A stretch of DNA of 64,000 nt from Mucilaginibacter arboris (GTDB lineage: Bacteria > Bacteroidota > Bacteroidia > Sphingobacteriales > Sphingobacteriaceae), in assembly GCF_009754915.1 (NCBI RefSeq), contig NZ_WPIK01000002.1, positions 248,001 through 312,000 on the forward strand, read 5' to 3'. Shown piece after piece: positions 18,534 through 28,011 of the stretch. Numbering within the stretch: the stretch's first letter is position 1; the number at the start of each line of letters is the position of its first letter. The notes beneath the pieces are model-generated. The model made no database searches. It saw only the letters and a list, made by a program, of their open reading frames with translations, and was not told where the DNA came from. The position numbers were made by a program, and so were the translations under genes.

Positions 18534-20468
18534 ATGAGTTGTTTCTCCTATAAAAAATTGTCCTGCTGCCTTTGCGTACTCTTTCTCGCCCTGGCGTTAA
18601 ACAGCAATGCGGCTGATACGCTTCATGTGATTACACACAAGCGCGTTACCGTTGTTACCGATCCGGTAAAAGGGTCTAAACTTTATAAAGCCTGGGGAAA
18701 ATTTCCCTCGGCCAATACGCCTGTACGCCAGATCAAGTTGAAAGTCAAATTTGGCTGCCCGGATAGTATGCGCTGTGCTGATTGGGATTATAAAGACCAT
18801 ATTACTATCCGGAGAAAAGGCGGTAAAAAAGGTGCTTCGCAGGATTATGAGATCGGCAGGATGCTAACCCCTTATGGCGGCGCTTTTAGCAAAGACTGGA
18901 CCTTTGAGTGGGAAGTGGACGTGACCGATTTTAGCCTGCTGCTGCGTGACAGTGTGGAAATTGAATACAACCATACCGGATACGAACCGAACAAAGACCG
19001 CGGCTGGAGCGTTACCCTTGATTTTGAAATAGTGAAAGGGAAACCGGCATGGGAGCCAATTGCTATCCAGAAAATTTATGATGGCACGTATAGTTATGGC
19101 GACAGCAGCAACAGCATCGAAAAAGCACTGAAACCTGTTGTTTTCAATACCCTTAGCCAGGCAGGTTTTGCACGTTTGCGTGTGGTGCAAACCGGGCACG
19201 GGATGGATGTACCCGACGGTTGCGGCGAATTTTGCAGCAAATACCGAGAGCTTTGGTATGACGGAAAAATGATCGATAAAAGAAGCATCTGGAAAACCTG
19301 CGGCGATAATCCCCTGTATCCGCAGGCTGGCACCTGGATCTATAACCGCGCCAACTGGTGTCCCGGCACTTTGATGCAGCCTGATATTTATGACCTGGAC
19401 CTGCGATCGGGCAAACAACATACGATCGACATCAATATGCAGAACTATGTTTCTTCCAAGCCCAGTGCCACGGAGGTGATCAGTGCTTATCTGATCCAGT
19501 ATAAAAAAGCAGCTGTAAAAAACGATATAGCCGTGGAAGATGTAATTACGCCTTCTTTAAAAGATGCTTACCGCCGTCAAAACCCGTCCGGAATCAAACC
19601 ACAAATTTTGGTGAAGAACATGGGTTCTGCCGCAATAACCAAACTGCGCGTACGCTACGGTATAAAAGGTTTCCCAAAAAGGGTTACGGATTGGAAAGGG
19701 ATTATAAAGCCTGCCGCAACTACTATACTTACCCTACAGGGTACGGTTAATGCTCAAACCGGCATAAACGCATTTGAGGTTGAGTTGATGTTGCCGAATG
19801 GAAAAAAGGACGCTTACCCAACTGATAATAAGATGATTAGTGCTTTTGAAGCGGTTCCGAAGCAGGATAGTGTGCTGGTGGTTTATCTGCTCACCAATAA
19901 CCAGCCAGGGCAAAACAGCTACGCTTTAGTAAATGAAAAAGGGGAAACCGTAAAAGGGCGGGCATTAGGTTCGTTAAAGGCAAATACCATTTACCGCGAT
20001 ACCGTACATCTTCCACAAGGCCAATATCAGTTTATGCTGCAGGATACGGCAGGCAACGGGCTGGAATTTTGGGCAAACCCTAAAGGCGGACGCGGAAAAG
20101 TGCGCCTGCTGAACAAAAACGGCTTCATGATCAAAGATATTGACTCTGATTTTGGCAGTGCCGTGCAATATGCTTTTGAAGTTGGCGGGCCGATAGCTCC
20201 TGTTACCGCACAAACTTCTTTTGGCCTTTACCCAACGCGCACCAATGATAAAACCACCTTTGATTATTATGCTAATTTTGCGGAAGACGTGAAGGTACAG
20301 ATCATCACCGATCCGGGAGATAAAGTAGTGGAAGAACATGATTATCCCCAACTTAAAGAAGGTATATTTACGTATGACCTCAGCCGGTTCCCGAAAGGCC
20401 GTTTTTATTTGAAAGTACTGATAAACGGGGAAGAAAAATTTAAAAAACGCATCCGTTTGAAGGAGTAA
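18534..20468 (+). CDS. PNGase F-type peptide-N-glycosidase with long C-terminal extension
   Basis: This enzyme would release whole N-glycans by hydrolysing the GlcNAc-Asn amide bond. After a signal peptide (about 1-26) come two jelly-roll domains matching flavobacterial PNGase F: CADWDYKDH in the first (residues about 80-90), then TGHGMDVPDGCGEFC and the NWCPG segment (about residues 222-285). The acidic residues D and E in these motifs fit the known catalytic positions. The protein has 644 residues, against about 350 for the classical enzyme; residues from about 335 look like beta-rich extra domains, perhaps for attachment or glycan binding. An exact copy of the repeat word (GATAAAAGAAGCAT, 19275-19288) lies inside the catalytic part and encodes DKRSI. 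Confidence 0.88.
   Translation: MSCFSYKKLSCCLCVLFLALALNSNAADTLHVITHKRVTVVTDPVKGSKLYKAWGKFPSANTPVRQIKLKVKFGCPDSMRCADWDYKDHITIRRKGGKKGASQDYEIGRMLTPYGGAFSKDWTFEWEVDVTDFSLLLRDSVEIEYNHTGYEPNKDRGWSVTLDFEIVKGKPAWEPIAIQKIYDGTYSYGDSSNSIEKALKPVVFNTLSQAGFARLRVVQTGHGMDVPDGCGEFCSKYRELWYDGKMIDKRSIWKTCGDNPLYPQAGTWIYNRANWCPGTLMQPDIYDLDLRSGKQHTIDINMQNYVSSKPSATEVISAYLIQYKKAAVKNDIAVEDVITPSLKDAYRRQNPSGIKPQILVKNMGSAAITKLRVRYGIKGFPKRVTDWKGIIKPAATTILTLQGTVNAQTGINAFEVELMLPNGKKDAYPTDNKMISAFEAVPKQDSVLVVYLLTNNQPGQNSYALVNEKGETVKGRALGSLKANTIYRDTVHLPQGQYQFMLQDTAGNGLEFWANPKGGRGKVRLLNKNGFMIKDIDSDFGSAVQYAFEVGGPIAPVTAQTSFGLYPTRTNDKTTFDYYANFAEDVKVQIITDPGDKVVEEHDYPQLKEGIFTYDLSRFPKGRFYLKVLINGEEKFKKRIRLKE
19275..19288. repeat. 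Repeat core word inside the PNGase F-like gene
   Basis: GATAAAAGAAGCAT matches the right arm of the intergenic family exactly over 14 bases. It is read as D-K-R-S-I, a different frame from the copies at 30368, 58291 and 58637. Confidence 0.8.
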
Positions 20469-20482
20469 ACAGGCAGAACACC

Positions 20483-20507
20483 GATTTTTAGGTGCTAAAA
20501 GAAGCAT
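20483..20507. repeat. ATGCTTCTTTTA-family solitary right arm
   Basis: The arm ends GGTGCTAAAAGAAGCAT and sits alone in the 61-bp gap between the PNGase F-like and GH29 genes, 22 bp before the GH29 start. Confidence 0.88.
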
Positions 20508-20529
20508 TGTTAATCATCCAAAACAAATC

Positions 20530-21876
20530 ATGAAAAAAAAGCTCAATATAATAACAGCACTATCCGTTATAATTGCAATCACAGTATCTGCCTCAGCTTT
20601 TGCCCAATCAAAAGTAAACCCCGATTCTATCCGCAAAAAGATGCAGTGGTTTGCCGATGCCAAGCTAGGGATCTTTATCCATTGGGGTATTTATGCAGTT
20701 AACGGGATAGACGAAAGCTGGAGTTTTTACAACAAAAAGATCAGCTACGCCGATTATATGAAGCAGTTAAAAGGTTTTACGGCATCAAAGTACGACCCGG
20801 AGCAATGGGCTTCGCTGATTAAAGAAAGCGGCGCGCGCTATGCCGTCATCACCACCAAACACCACGATGGCGTTGCCCTCTGGCCAACAAAAGAAAAGCA
20901 TTACAGCACCGTGAAAAACACACCTGCAAAACGGAACCTGTTAGCACCGTTTTATGCTGCACTGGATAAACGCGGGATTAAAAAGGGTGCTTATTTTTCT
21001 TTGATCGACTGGAGCTATCCCGATTATCCTGCTTTTACCAAAGACAGTAACCGTTACAAGATCAGCAATGACCCGCAGCGCTGGCAGCGGTTCCAAAAGT
21101 TTTTCCAGGCGCAGATCAACGAAGTGAACACAGCCTATAAACCGGATTTATGGTGGTTTGACGGTGATTGGGAGCATTCTGCTGATGAATGGCAGGCGGC
21201 CACCGTACGCAAAAATATATTAAAGATAAAACCCACCGCCATTATTAACGGGCGCTTGCAGGGATATGGCGATTATGATACACCCGAGCAAAATTTTCCG
21301 GTAACCAGGCCAAAGTTTAACTGGTGGGAATTGTGCATGACTATCAACAACAACTGGGGTTACCAGCCGCAGGATACTGCCTGGAAAACACCTTACCAGG
21401 TCATCACCATTTTTGCAGATGCCATTAGCAATGGCGGCAACCTGCTGCTGGATATCGGCCCGAAGGAGGACGGGTCTATACCTCCGCAGGAAGTGTATGT
21501 TTTAAAAGAGCTGGGCAAGTGGAACAAAAAGCACGAAGAAGCGGTTTTTAACACCCTGGCGGGCTTGTCGCCGGGGCATTTTTACGGCCCAACTACTTTG
21601 TCTAAAGATAGTGCAACACTTTATTTGTTCCTGCCCGGAAAAGTTAACGGTGATGTAGTGCTCAAGGGCTTAAAAAATAAAATTAAAAAGATCAGGGTAG
21701 TGGGCACAGCTCAAACGCTTTCCTCTAAAATTGTGGGCAAAGTTTCATTTAGCCCTGTTCCCGGCCTGGTTTATATCCATGTGCCGCAGCAGGTGCAAGA
21801 CGGTTACATGTCTGTGCTGGCCGTAGAGTTAGATGGTCCTGTTGATCTGTATAAAGGAGAAGGCGGGTTAAAATAA
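20530..21876 (+). CDS. GH29 alpha-L-fucosidase, exported (first of two)
   Basis: This 448-residue enzyme removes alpha-linked fucose from glycan branches or core. It has a signal peptide (about 1-25) and a TIM barrel with GIFIHWGIYAV, TTKHHDGVALW and the nucleophile D211 in WWFDGDW. A small beta-sandwich follows from about residue 345. The conserved FHWG and KHHDGF-type motifs fit GH29. It closes the sigma/FecR PUL next to the PNGase F-like gene. Subfamily A or B cannot be set with certainty. Confidence 0.93.
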   Translation: MKKKLNIITALSVIIAITVSASAFAQSKVNPDSIRKKMQWFADAKLGIFIHWGIYAVNGIDESWSFYNKKISYADYMKQLKGFTASKYDPEQWASLIKESGARYAVITTKHHDGVALWPTKEKHYSTVKNTPAKRNLLAPFYAALDKRGIKKGAYFSLIDWSYPDYPAFTKDSNRYKISNDPQRWQRFQKFFQAQINEVNTAYKPDLWWFDGDWEHSADEWQAATVRKNILKIKPTAIINGRLQGYGDYDTPEQNFPVTRPKFNWWELCMTINNNWGYQPQDTAWKTPYQVITIFADAISNGGNLLLDIGPKEDGSIPPQEVYVLKELGKWNKKHEEAVFNTLAGLSPGHFYGPTTLSKDSATLYLFLPGKVNGDVVLKGLKNKIKKIRVVGTAQTLSSKIVGKVSFSPVPGLVYIHVPQQVQDGYMSVLAVELDGPVDLYKGEGGLK

Positions 21877-21928
21877 AACCAGTTGCGCCTGCAACCTTAT
21901 TTATGTTTTTGATTTTTGTCTGTCTGTC

Positions 21929-21959
21929 AAAGCCTGTTCAATAAATTTGGACAGGCTTT
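21929..21959 (+). terminator. Hairpin after the GH29 gene
   Basis: AAAGCCTGT/ACAGGCTTT form a 9-bp stem with a 13-nt A/T-rich loop, directly followed by the left arm of repeat pair 8. A related sequence (CAAAGCCTGTTTAAG) recurs near 62692 next to another element. Confidence 0.5.
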
Positions 21960-21960
21960 G

Positions 21961-22043
21961 ATGCTTCTTTTAGCACCCTAAAATGTGACTGTTTTTTTAT
22001 CAGCTTAAAATGAAAACGGATTTTTAGGTGATAAAAGAAGCAT
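21961..22043. repeat. ATGCTTCTTTTA-family inward inverted pair 8
   Basis: The left arm is ATGCTTCTTTTAGCACCC and the right arm ends GGTGATAAAAGAAGCAT. It sits directly behind a separate terminator-like hairpin. Confidence 0.9.
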
Positions 22044-22124
22044 GGCCGTTTTCGGCGAGGACTTGAAGAACTGGAATTAGAAATTCGTTAGGCCAAACCA
22101 AGTTAAATTAATATTCAAATGCTG

Positions 22125-22149
22125 ATGCTTCTTTTACCATCGATATTTT
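22125..22149. repeat. ATGCTTCTTTTA-family solitary left arm
   Basis: The arm reads ATGCTTCTTTTACCATCG; only a fragment GAAGCAT at 22168-22174 remains where the partner might have been. It lies beyond the end of the PIN-toxin remnant. Confidence 0.75.
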
Positions 22150-22230
22150 GATCCCTTAGCCGGAACTGAAGCATAGGAGCAAAACAAATTTGATGTTTAA
22201 TTCGTCAGCCAGTTTTTTGACAAATTCATG

Positions 22231-22617
22231 TTAGCCACCTTTATTCTCGGCAAGAAGGGTAAGCTGTTTTATGTTGTTAAAGTGTTTACGGTTTAGAGTG
22301 TCTAAAGTAAGTCCATTTGCAATTGCTGTTGCTGCAATAAACAAGTCAGCCTTTTCAATTGAATTTCGTAATTTTTTTAAGTCTCGTTGTATATCAACGG
22401 CGATATGTGCAGCCCGACTATCAAAAGGAAGCACAAAGACTTCAGAAAGCAATTCATTCCAAAAAGTTAACTGTGTCGCAGTTGCACCGCTATAAACTTC
22501 AAATTCCGTTACAGTCTAAATGGCGAGCTGGTCAAATTGCTCTGAAAGTTGAACGGGTCTCGATTTAGATTTATCGGTCTTTCGAAAATAGTCAATCAAC
22601 AGCGTTGTGTCAATCAT
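22231..22617 (-). pseudogene. PIN-domain (VapC-like) toxin gene with an in-frame TAG
   Basis: Read from ATG at 22617, the frame begins MIDTTLLIDYFRK, the usual PIN start with its first acidic residue, and continues in the same frame to KADLFIAATAIANGLTLDTLNRKHF and a stop at 22231 (128 codons). Codon 34, at 22516-22518, is TAG where a Ser would be expected (LAI-stop-TVTEFEVYSGA). One base change therefore interrupts an otherwise intact toxin RNase. The ATG overlaps the antitoxin stop by 4 bp, so this is a standard antitoxin-toxin pair, probably inactivated. A sequencing error or a second start after the stop are alternatives. Confidence 0.75.
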
Positions 22618-22847
22618 AAGGGTTTTGTCCGCCATTGATTGATCGATTTACGTGTTTCCTCAATGGTTTTAATCTGATCTTCTGTAAAAACAGGCCCGTT
22701 AAGCAACAATTCTGTTAGCCGTGATTTTTTTGCAACAGGTTCAACTTCTTGAGTTAATTCCTTTTGAAGTTTTGCTTTTTGTGTAGATGAGAGTTGTCTA
22801 ACTATGGCAACCAGTTCATCAAATGGTATTTGCACTTTTACTTCCAT
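22614..22847 (-). CDS. Antitoxin of the PIN-toxin pair
   Basis: This 77-residue protein starting MEVKVQIPFDELVAIVRQLS is of the small type found upstream of PIN toxins in Bacteroidota, with a Lys/Glu-rich middle and a C-terminal KTIEETRKSINQW segment that would wrap the toxin. ATG at 22847 is preferred over an upstream in-frame Met at 22949 because the extra residues look like non-coding translation. The TGA overlaps the toxin ATG. No classical DNA-binding motif is obvious in it. Confidence 0.65.
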   Translation of the reverse strand: MEVKVQIPFDELVAIVRQLSSTQKAKLQKELTQEVEPVAKKSRLTELLLNGPVFTEDQIKTIEETRKSINQWRTKPL

Positions 22848-23059
22848 GTTCAAATTTACGATTTCTGTCAGATCAGCAAAATTAGTGTGCTTACGGCGGC
22901 TCATCTTCGGACTTAAAAGCTTGACGCAAGCCTTTGCTTTTACAGGCATGCGCTAAGCTTTGATAGCTCACCCTGCAGTAAACCTCGCCTTTCCTTTTAT
23001 TTAATCAGATACGTTTTAAAATTCTCCTAAAAAACTTTTTAAATTTTTTATAAAACTTA

Positions 23060-23090
23060 TTTGTTTTTTTAAAAAAGTAATCTAACTTCG
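23060..23090 (+). promoter_or_regulatory. Candidate Bacteroidota-type promoter for the ROK gene
   Basis: TTTG at 23060-23063 and TAACTTCG at 23083-23090 fit the -33 TTTG and -7 TAnnTTTG pattern with a 19-bp spacer and one mismatch. It lies 172 bp before the proposed GTG start. Confidence 0.35.
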
Positions 23091-23189
23091 TTATAAATAC
23101 TAAGAAGATTTTAGAGTTCTTCTTCTTTTCTGTCTTTTAGATAAAAAAAGCAGATGGAAACGCCTAAGTAAAATAAGTAAGACCTTCAG

Positions 23190-23214
23190 TTTTTTCGGGT
23201 GATAAAAGAAGTAT
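23190..23214. repeat. ATGCTTCTTTTA-family solitary right arm (degenerate)
   Basis: The arm ends GGGTGATAAAAGAAGTAT, with the terminal GCAT changed to GTAT. It lies 48 bp before the ROK start. Confidence 0.7.
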
Positions 23215-23262
23215 GCAAATGATCTGGTCCTGGTATGGGTTTAATATTAAAAAAACATTGAG

Positions 23263-24432
23263 GTGGAGAAAACATCCGGCTACGGAAAAAAAATAATCAA
23301 GCAACTTTACTTTGCCCAGATGCTTTCGTGCGCGCAGTTAAGCAGGAATATTGACAAGAGCCTGCCGCTGACGACCAAAATGCTGAATGGCCAGATTAAG
23401 GATGGCCTGGTGGTAGAAACCGGCTACGCAACTTCTACCGGCGGCCGCCGCCCTGTAATGTATTCCCTTAAGCCGGATATGCTGTATGTGGTATCGGTAG
23501 CTATGGACCAATTTGTAACGCGCATAGCAGTTATGGATATGCAAAACCAGTTTATAACACCGGTGGAAACCCTGGAATTGCCTTTGTTGAAAAATCCGGA
23601 GGCGCTTACTGTATTAACAGCAGCCATTGCTGGGGCAATAAACAGGTCGGGGCTTCCAAAAGATAAAATTGCAGGCGTAGGGATCGGGATGCCGGGTTTT
23701 GTTGACCTGAAAGAAGGCGTTAATCATTCTTTTTTTAATGCAGATGGAAAAAACATCAGGACTTTGATCGGAAATACGGTCGGGCTGCCGGTTTTTATCG
23801 ACAATGATTCAAGTTTGATCGCATTGGCGGAACTTAAATTTGGAGCTGCCCGGGGAAAGCGCGATGTAATGGTGATCAATATTGGCTGGGGTATTGGCCT
23901 GGGGATGCTTCTTAACGGAAATATGTTCAGGGGAAGTAATGGCCTTGGCGGAGAGTTTAGCCATATACCGATGTTTAATAATGATAAACTATGCAGTTGC
24001 GGAAAAATGGGCTGTATGGAAACCGAAACTTCCCTTTTAGTAATGGTTGAACAAGCCATAGATGGATTAAAGCAGGGAAGGCAATCAGCTTTGAAAGACT
24101 TGAAGATCGATCATGTTGAGGAAGCGACAGCGGCAATTATTAACGCTGCCTTAAAGGGGGATAAATTTGCTGTCGAACTGTTATCCGGAATAGGATATAA
24201 TATAGGCCGTGGTGCAGCTATCCTGATCCATTTGTTTAACCCTGAATTGATCGTGTTGAGTGGCAGGGGCTCATTGGCAGGTAAATTATGGCTGGCCCCG
24301 GTGCAGCAGGCCATTAATGAACACTGTATTCCCAAAATAGCCGAAAAAACAGCGATAAAGGTTTCAACCCTTGGTTATCAGGCAGAAATTATTGGCGCCG
24401 CTGCTCTGGTAATGGAGCATTACGATACATAA
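23263..24432 (+). CDS. ROK-family protein with N-terminal winged helix (NagC/XylR-like regulator)
   Basis: This 389-residue protein combines a winged-helix segment (about residues 8-70, with LPLTTKMLNGQIKDGLVVE and STGGRRP) and a ROK sugar-kinase-like domain. The ROK part has GVGIGMPGFVD, the ATP-site pattern INIGWGIGLGML, and the zinc motif C244-S-C246-G...G-C251 followed by ME. Such proteins repress sugar genes until an amino sugar or its phosphate binds. It probably controls the adjacent SusC/SusD and the glycosylasparaginase unit. GTG at 23263 is the first possible start after a stop at 23248; no ATG is near. Confidence 0.88.
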   Translation: MEKTSGYGKKIIKQLYFAQMLSCAQLSRNIDKSLPLTTKMLNGQIKDGLVVETGYATSTGGRRPVMYSLKPDMLYVVSVAMDQFVTRIAVMDMQNQFITPVETLELPLLKNPEALTVLTAAIAGAINRSGLPKDKIAGVGIGMPGFVDLKEGVNHSFFNADGKNIRTLIGNTVGLPVFIDNDSSLIALAELKFGAARGKRDVMVINIGWGIGLGMLLNGNMFRGSNGLGGEFSHIPMFNNDKLCSCGKMGCMETETSLLVMVEQAIDGLKQGRQSALKDLKIDHVEEATAAIINAALKGDKFAVELLSGIGYNIGRGAAILIHLFNPELIVLSGRGSLAGKLWLAPVQQAINEHCIPKIAEKTAIKVSTLGYQAEIIGAAALVMEHYDT

Positions 24433-24522
24433 GTTCTGTATAATATAAACTGTTTATCTATACCATCAATCTTTTTACTAAACCCAGTTACTCCAATTAT
24501 TAATCACTTAAATTAAAACAAA

Positions 24523-27500
24523 ATGAGAAGAATGTTTACCAAACGCTTATTGCTCTGTATGTTGCTCAGCCTTTTTATAGGTTTGGCATCTGCACAGCAA
24601 AAACAAGTTACCGGCATTGTCAAAGACAATACAGGCGAGCCTTTGCCCACAGCCAGCGTAACCATCAAGGGCACCAAAACAGCAACCAGCACAGATATCA
24701 ACGGTAAGTTCTCGATATCGGCAAAAAGTAGTGATGTTTTAGTTTTTAGCTTTATCGGTTTCAATACCCAGGAGGTTCTGGTTGGCGCAGGCAGTTACCT
24801 TACCGTCAGCCTTGTATCCTCTGCCAAATCATTAAACGAAGTAACCATAACTACTGCCTATGGTATTAAAAAAGAAGATAAAAACCTTGGTTATGCGGCT
24901 ACAACTGTAGGAGGGGCAGAACTGGACAGAACAAATACAGTTAACCCGATTGCTGCTTTGCAGGGTAAAGTTGCAGGCGTTAACATTAATGTAATGTCTG
25001 CTGCGGGAGTTCAAACTTCCCCTTATATCCAAATCAGGGGCGCGAAAGTATTAGGCAATCAACCGGGCCAGGCAAACAACCAGCCAATTTTTGTGGTTGA
25101 TGGAAACATCCTGATGAATAACCAGCAGAATGCGGATGATGCCGACGGCGGTTCGCAGTTAAAAAACTTAAACCCGGATGATTATGAATCTATTACGGTC
25201 TTAAAAGGAGCGGCAGCAACTGCCATTTATGGTTCCAGAGGCCTAAACGGCGCTATTGTAATTACTACAAAAAGGGGTAAAGCGGGACAGGGCTTAGGTA
25301 TTGAATTTAATTCTACCTATCAAACCCAGAATATTTATAAAAGCCCTATTGCATTTCAAAATATTTACGGACGGGGAAGTTATGCAACCAGGGAAGGCAA
25401 TTTTGCACCTGATGGGACCCAGGCCAACACGGTAGGCAGTTGGGGGCCAGTAATGGACGGCAGTTTACACCCTGCAATTTATGACAGGACAAAGCTGGTC
25501 CCTTATTCGCCACAGCCTGATAATTGGAAAACCTTTTATCAGAATGGAAACTACATAAACAATAATATTGCTTTCAGCGGGGCCGGGGATAATTATAATT
25601 ATCGCTTATCGTACTCCAACAACTCCAGCAAAGGCATGCTGCCAAATAATGGCTTAAACAGAAACGCCTTTGATTTTAAAGGCGGTGCAACTTTAAATAA
25701 GGTATTTTCTACCGAAGTTGGTGTTTCTTATGCCAATACGGTTACCAAAAACTTTTATTCGCAAGGCCGGTATTATTATAGCGGAGGACAAAACCTTGCC
25801 TTTAATACCTATTATTTGCCCCGGAATTTAGATTATGCGGCCTGGTATGCCCAATACCGGAAACCGGATAATACGATTGACAACAGCAGCATTTATGGCA
25901 ATTTGAGTAGTGTGGTGAATGCTTTTTCAATTTTCGATAAAAATAACTTCAGTAAACAGGAAAATTCATTTTTAGGCTATGTACAGTTAAAGGCCCAGGT
26001 TACGCCATGGCTGGATTTTTCTGGTAAAGGCAACATTAACTTTTATAAGATTTTTAGCGAAACAAAGAACATGGGGAACCTGATCAACAACACAGGCGGT
26101 ACCTATGCTATTAGCGGTTCAAACGCCACTAATTACAACCTTTTGTTTATGGCCCATGCTGCTAAAAAAGTGAACAAGGACCTAAACATTGATTTTCGTT
26201 TAATTAATGAAATTTATGGCGACATGATGGGCGAACAGGCTAACGCCAGCACGGATGGAGGGTTAAAAGTGCCAAATCAATTCTTCCTGGCCAATTCAAT
26301 CAATAATGTTAAGGTCTATAATAACGACAATAATTATACCGGTTATGGTATAACCAAACCTTCAACACGTACTATTGGTGTAGCAGGGGATTTAAATTTA
26401 AACTATAAAGAATTTATAAACCTGGAATTGACCGGCCGTAATGATTGGCTGTCAACGTTAACTTATCCAACTACTGTGCCAGGGGCGAACAATTATTCTG
26501 TTTTCTATCCTTCTGCCAACCTTTCGTACTCTTTTTATGACCAATTAAAAGAGCATGCGCCAAGCTGGCTATCATCAGGTAGATTAAGGGCTTCTTTGGC
26601 TTATGTTGGAAATGCCGGTGTTGCCGGCCCATACAGTACCGGCAATGGCTATACGCCCGGCAGTATAATAAATAACAACAACCAGGTGGTGCCTTCGGCT
26701 ACGCAATTTAACGGCGATGTAAAACCAAACCTCAATTTAAAACCTCAAAAGCAACGTTCTATTGAATTAGGTACAAATTTTGGATTGTTTAACGAACTGG
26801 TAAATGTTGATTTTGCCTGGTATAAAACCAATACCTTTAATCAACTGTTAAATTTACCGGGTGTTATCGAAACCGGGTATAGCAAATTATTTGTAAATGC
26901 GGGTAACATTCAGAATAAAGGGCTTGAGTTTTTAGTGAATGTAACGCCTATCAAATCAAAAGACTGGCATTTAGATTTTGCCATAAACGGGGCGGTTAAC
27001 CATAGCAAGATCAAAAGCCTGGGCAATGGGATTACGGAATGGGAGTTAAGCGGGGGTTACGATGGCGCCAATGTATATGCTTATGAAGGCGGGGCTTTCG
27101 GTGTACTTACTGCTGATGTAGGTTCTTCTTCTAAAATTGACCCTGCAACTGGCTTTCCAATAGTTCAGGTAGGTAGCCGGATAACCAATACAGACCCTAA
27201 CCTTAAATATGACCTGGCAAATTACAATTTAGTGAACCCGGTATATTCTACCACCCAAAAAAGAATTAACATCGGTAATATTGAGCCTAACTTTGTAGGC
27301 GGTATCAGTGGGACACTTCGCTATAAAAGCATAAGCCTTTTTACCCAGGTTGATGGGCGTTTTGGTGGAGATGTTTATTCTGAGGCTTACAACTACGCCA
27401 TGGCTCAGGGAACTCTGGCACAAACTTTACAGTTCCGCGATCAGGAACATGGCGGCGTTGCCCGTACCGATTCTTATACCGGACAAACCAGATACGATGG

Positions 27501-27933
27501 CGTGGTTCCGAATGCAGTTTTTGATGCAGGACAAATGAGCCCGCTTAAACCGGGTGTTAGCATTGCAGGGATGACTTTCAGGGATGCTTATAACCAAGGC
27601 CTGGTTGAACCCATGAAGGCCTCTGTTTATTATAACACCTTCTACGGTTATGGTACTAATTTAAATGCCAACGAATCTGTATCTAAAAATACCTGGATCA
27701 TGCTGCGCGAGATTACTGTAGGATACAGACTGCCGGTAAGCCTGGTAAGCAAAGTAGGGTTGAGAGGGGCAAGGATCAACCTGACAGCACGTAATATTGG
27801 TTATTTATATAAAACATTGTCTGCAGATCAAAACCCTGAATCCCTGCAAAGTAATGATCCGTTCAGGCCATATATTACCGGCGGTGTCCCTTTTTACCGT
27901 AACTACGCTGTTTCGTTAAACATAACCTTGTAA
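24523..27933 (+). CDS. SusC/RagA-type TonB-dependent transporter (no STN domain)
   Basis: This 1136-residue outer-membrane importer has a signal peptide (about 1-25, ending ASAQQ), one carboxypeptidase-regulatory-like domain (about 28-105, VTGIVKDNTGEPLPTASVTIKGT), a plug from LNEVTITTAYGIKKED, and a barrel closing with NYAVSLNITL. It lacks the STN domain of the 7552 homologue, so it is not coupled to FecR; control by the upstream ROK protein is likely. Met4 is an alternative start. SusD follows after 78 bp. Confidence 0.95.
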   Translation: MRRMFTKRLLLCMLLSLFIGLASAQQKQVTGIVKDNTGEPLPTASVTIKGTKTATSTDINGKFSISAKSSDVLVFSFIGFNTQEVLVGAGSYLTVSLVSSAKSLNEVTITTAYGIKKEDKNLGYAATTVGGAELDRTNTVNPIAALQGKVAGVNINVMSAAGVQTSPYIQIRGAKVLGNQPGQANNQPIFVVDGNILMNNQQNADDADGGSQLKNLNPDDYESITVLKGAAATAIYGSRGLNGAIVITTKRGKAGQGLGIEFNSTYQTQNIYKSPIAFQNIYGRGSYATREGNFAPDGTQANTVGSWGPVMDGSLHPAIYDRTKLVPYSPQPDNWKTFYQNGNYINNNIAFSGAGDNYNYRLSYSNNSSKGMLPNNGLNRNAFDFKGGATLNKVFSTEVGVSYANTVTKNFYSQGRYYYSGGQNLAFNTYYLPRNLDYAAWYAQYRKPDNTIDNSSIYGNLSSVVNAFSIFDKNNFSKQENSFLGYVQLKAQVTPWLDFSGKGNINFYKIFSETKNMGNLINNTGGTYAISGSNATNYNLLFMAHAAKKVNKDLNIDFRLINEIYGDMMGEQANASTDGGLKVPNQFFLANSINNVKVYNNDNNYTGYGITKPSTRTIGVAGDLNLNYKEFINLELTGRNDWLSTLTYPTTVPGANNYSVFYPSANLSYSFYDQLKEHAPSWLSSGRLRASLAYVGNAGVAGPYSTGNGYTPGSIINNNNQVVPSATQFNGDVKPNLNLKPQKQRSIELGTNFGLFNELVNVDFAWYKTNTFNQLLNLPGVIETGYSKLFVNAGNIQNKGLEFLVNVTPIKSKDWHLDFAINGAVNHSKIKSLGNGITEWELSGGYDGANVYAYEGGAFGVLTADVGSSSKIDPATGFPIVQVGSRITNTDPNLKYDLANYNLVNPVYSTTQKRINIGNIEPNFVGGISGTLRYKSISLFTQVDGRFGGDVYSEAYNYAMAQGTLAQTLQFRDQEHGGVARTDSYTGQTRYDGVVPNAVFDAGQMSPLKPGVSIAGMTFRDAYNQGLVEPMKASVYYNTFYGYGTNLNANESVSKNTWIMLREITVGYRLPVSLVSKVGLRGARINLTARNIGYLYKTLSADQNPESLQSNDPFRPYITGGVPFYRNYAVSLNITL

Positions 27934-28011
27934 TTGCAAATTGAAAAAATTGAAACTTGATGTGCAGCAATGTACAGGAAAGCTTTTACCCATTAAAAAC
28001 ATTATATCCAG

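Larger units (their letters stand above)
22848..23262. other. AT-rich control region upstream of the ROK gene
   Basis: This gap between divergent genes is AT-rich. It holds a candidate promoter at 23060-23090 and a degenerate right arm at 23190-23214. No gene is seen. Confidence 0.5.
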
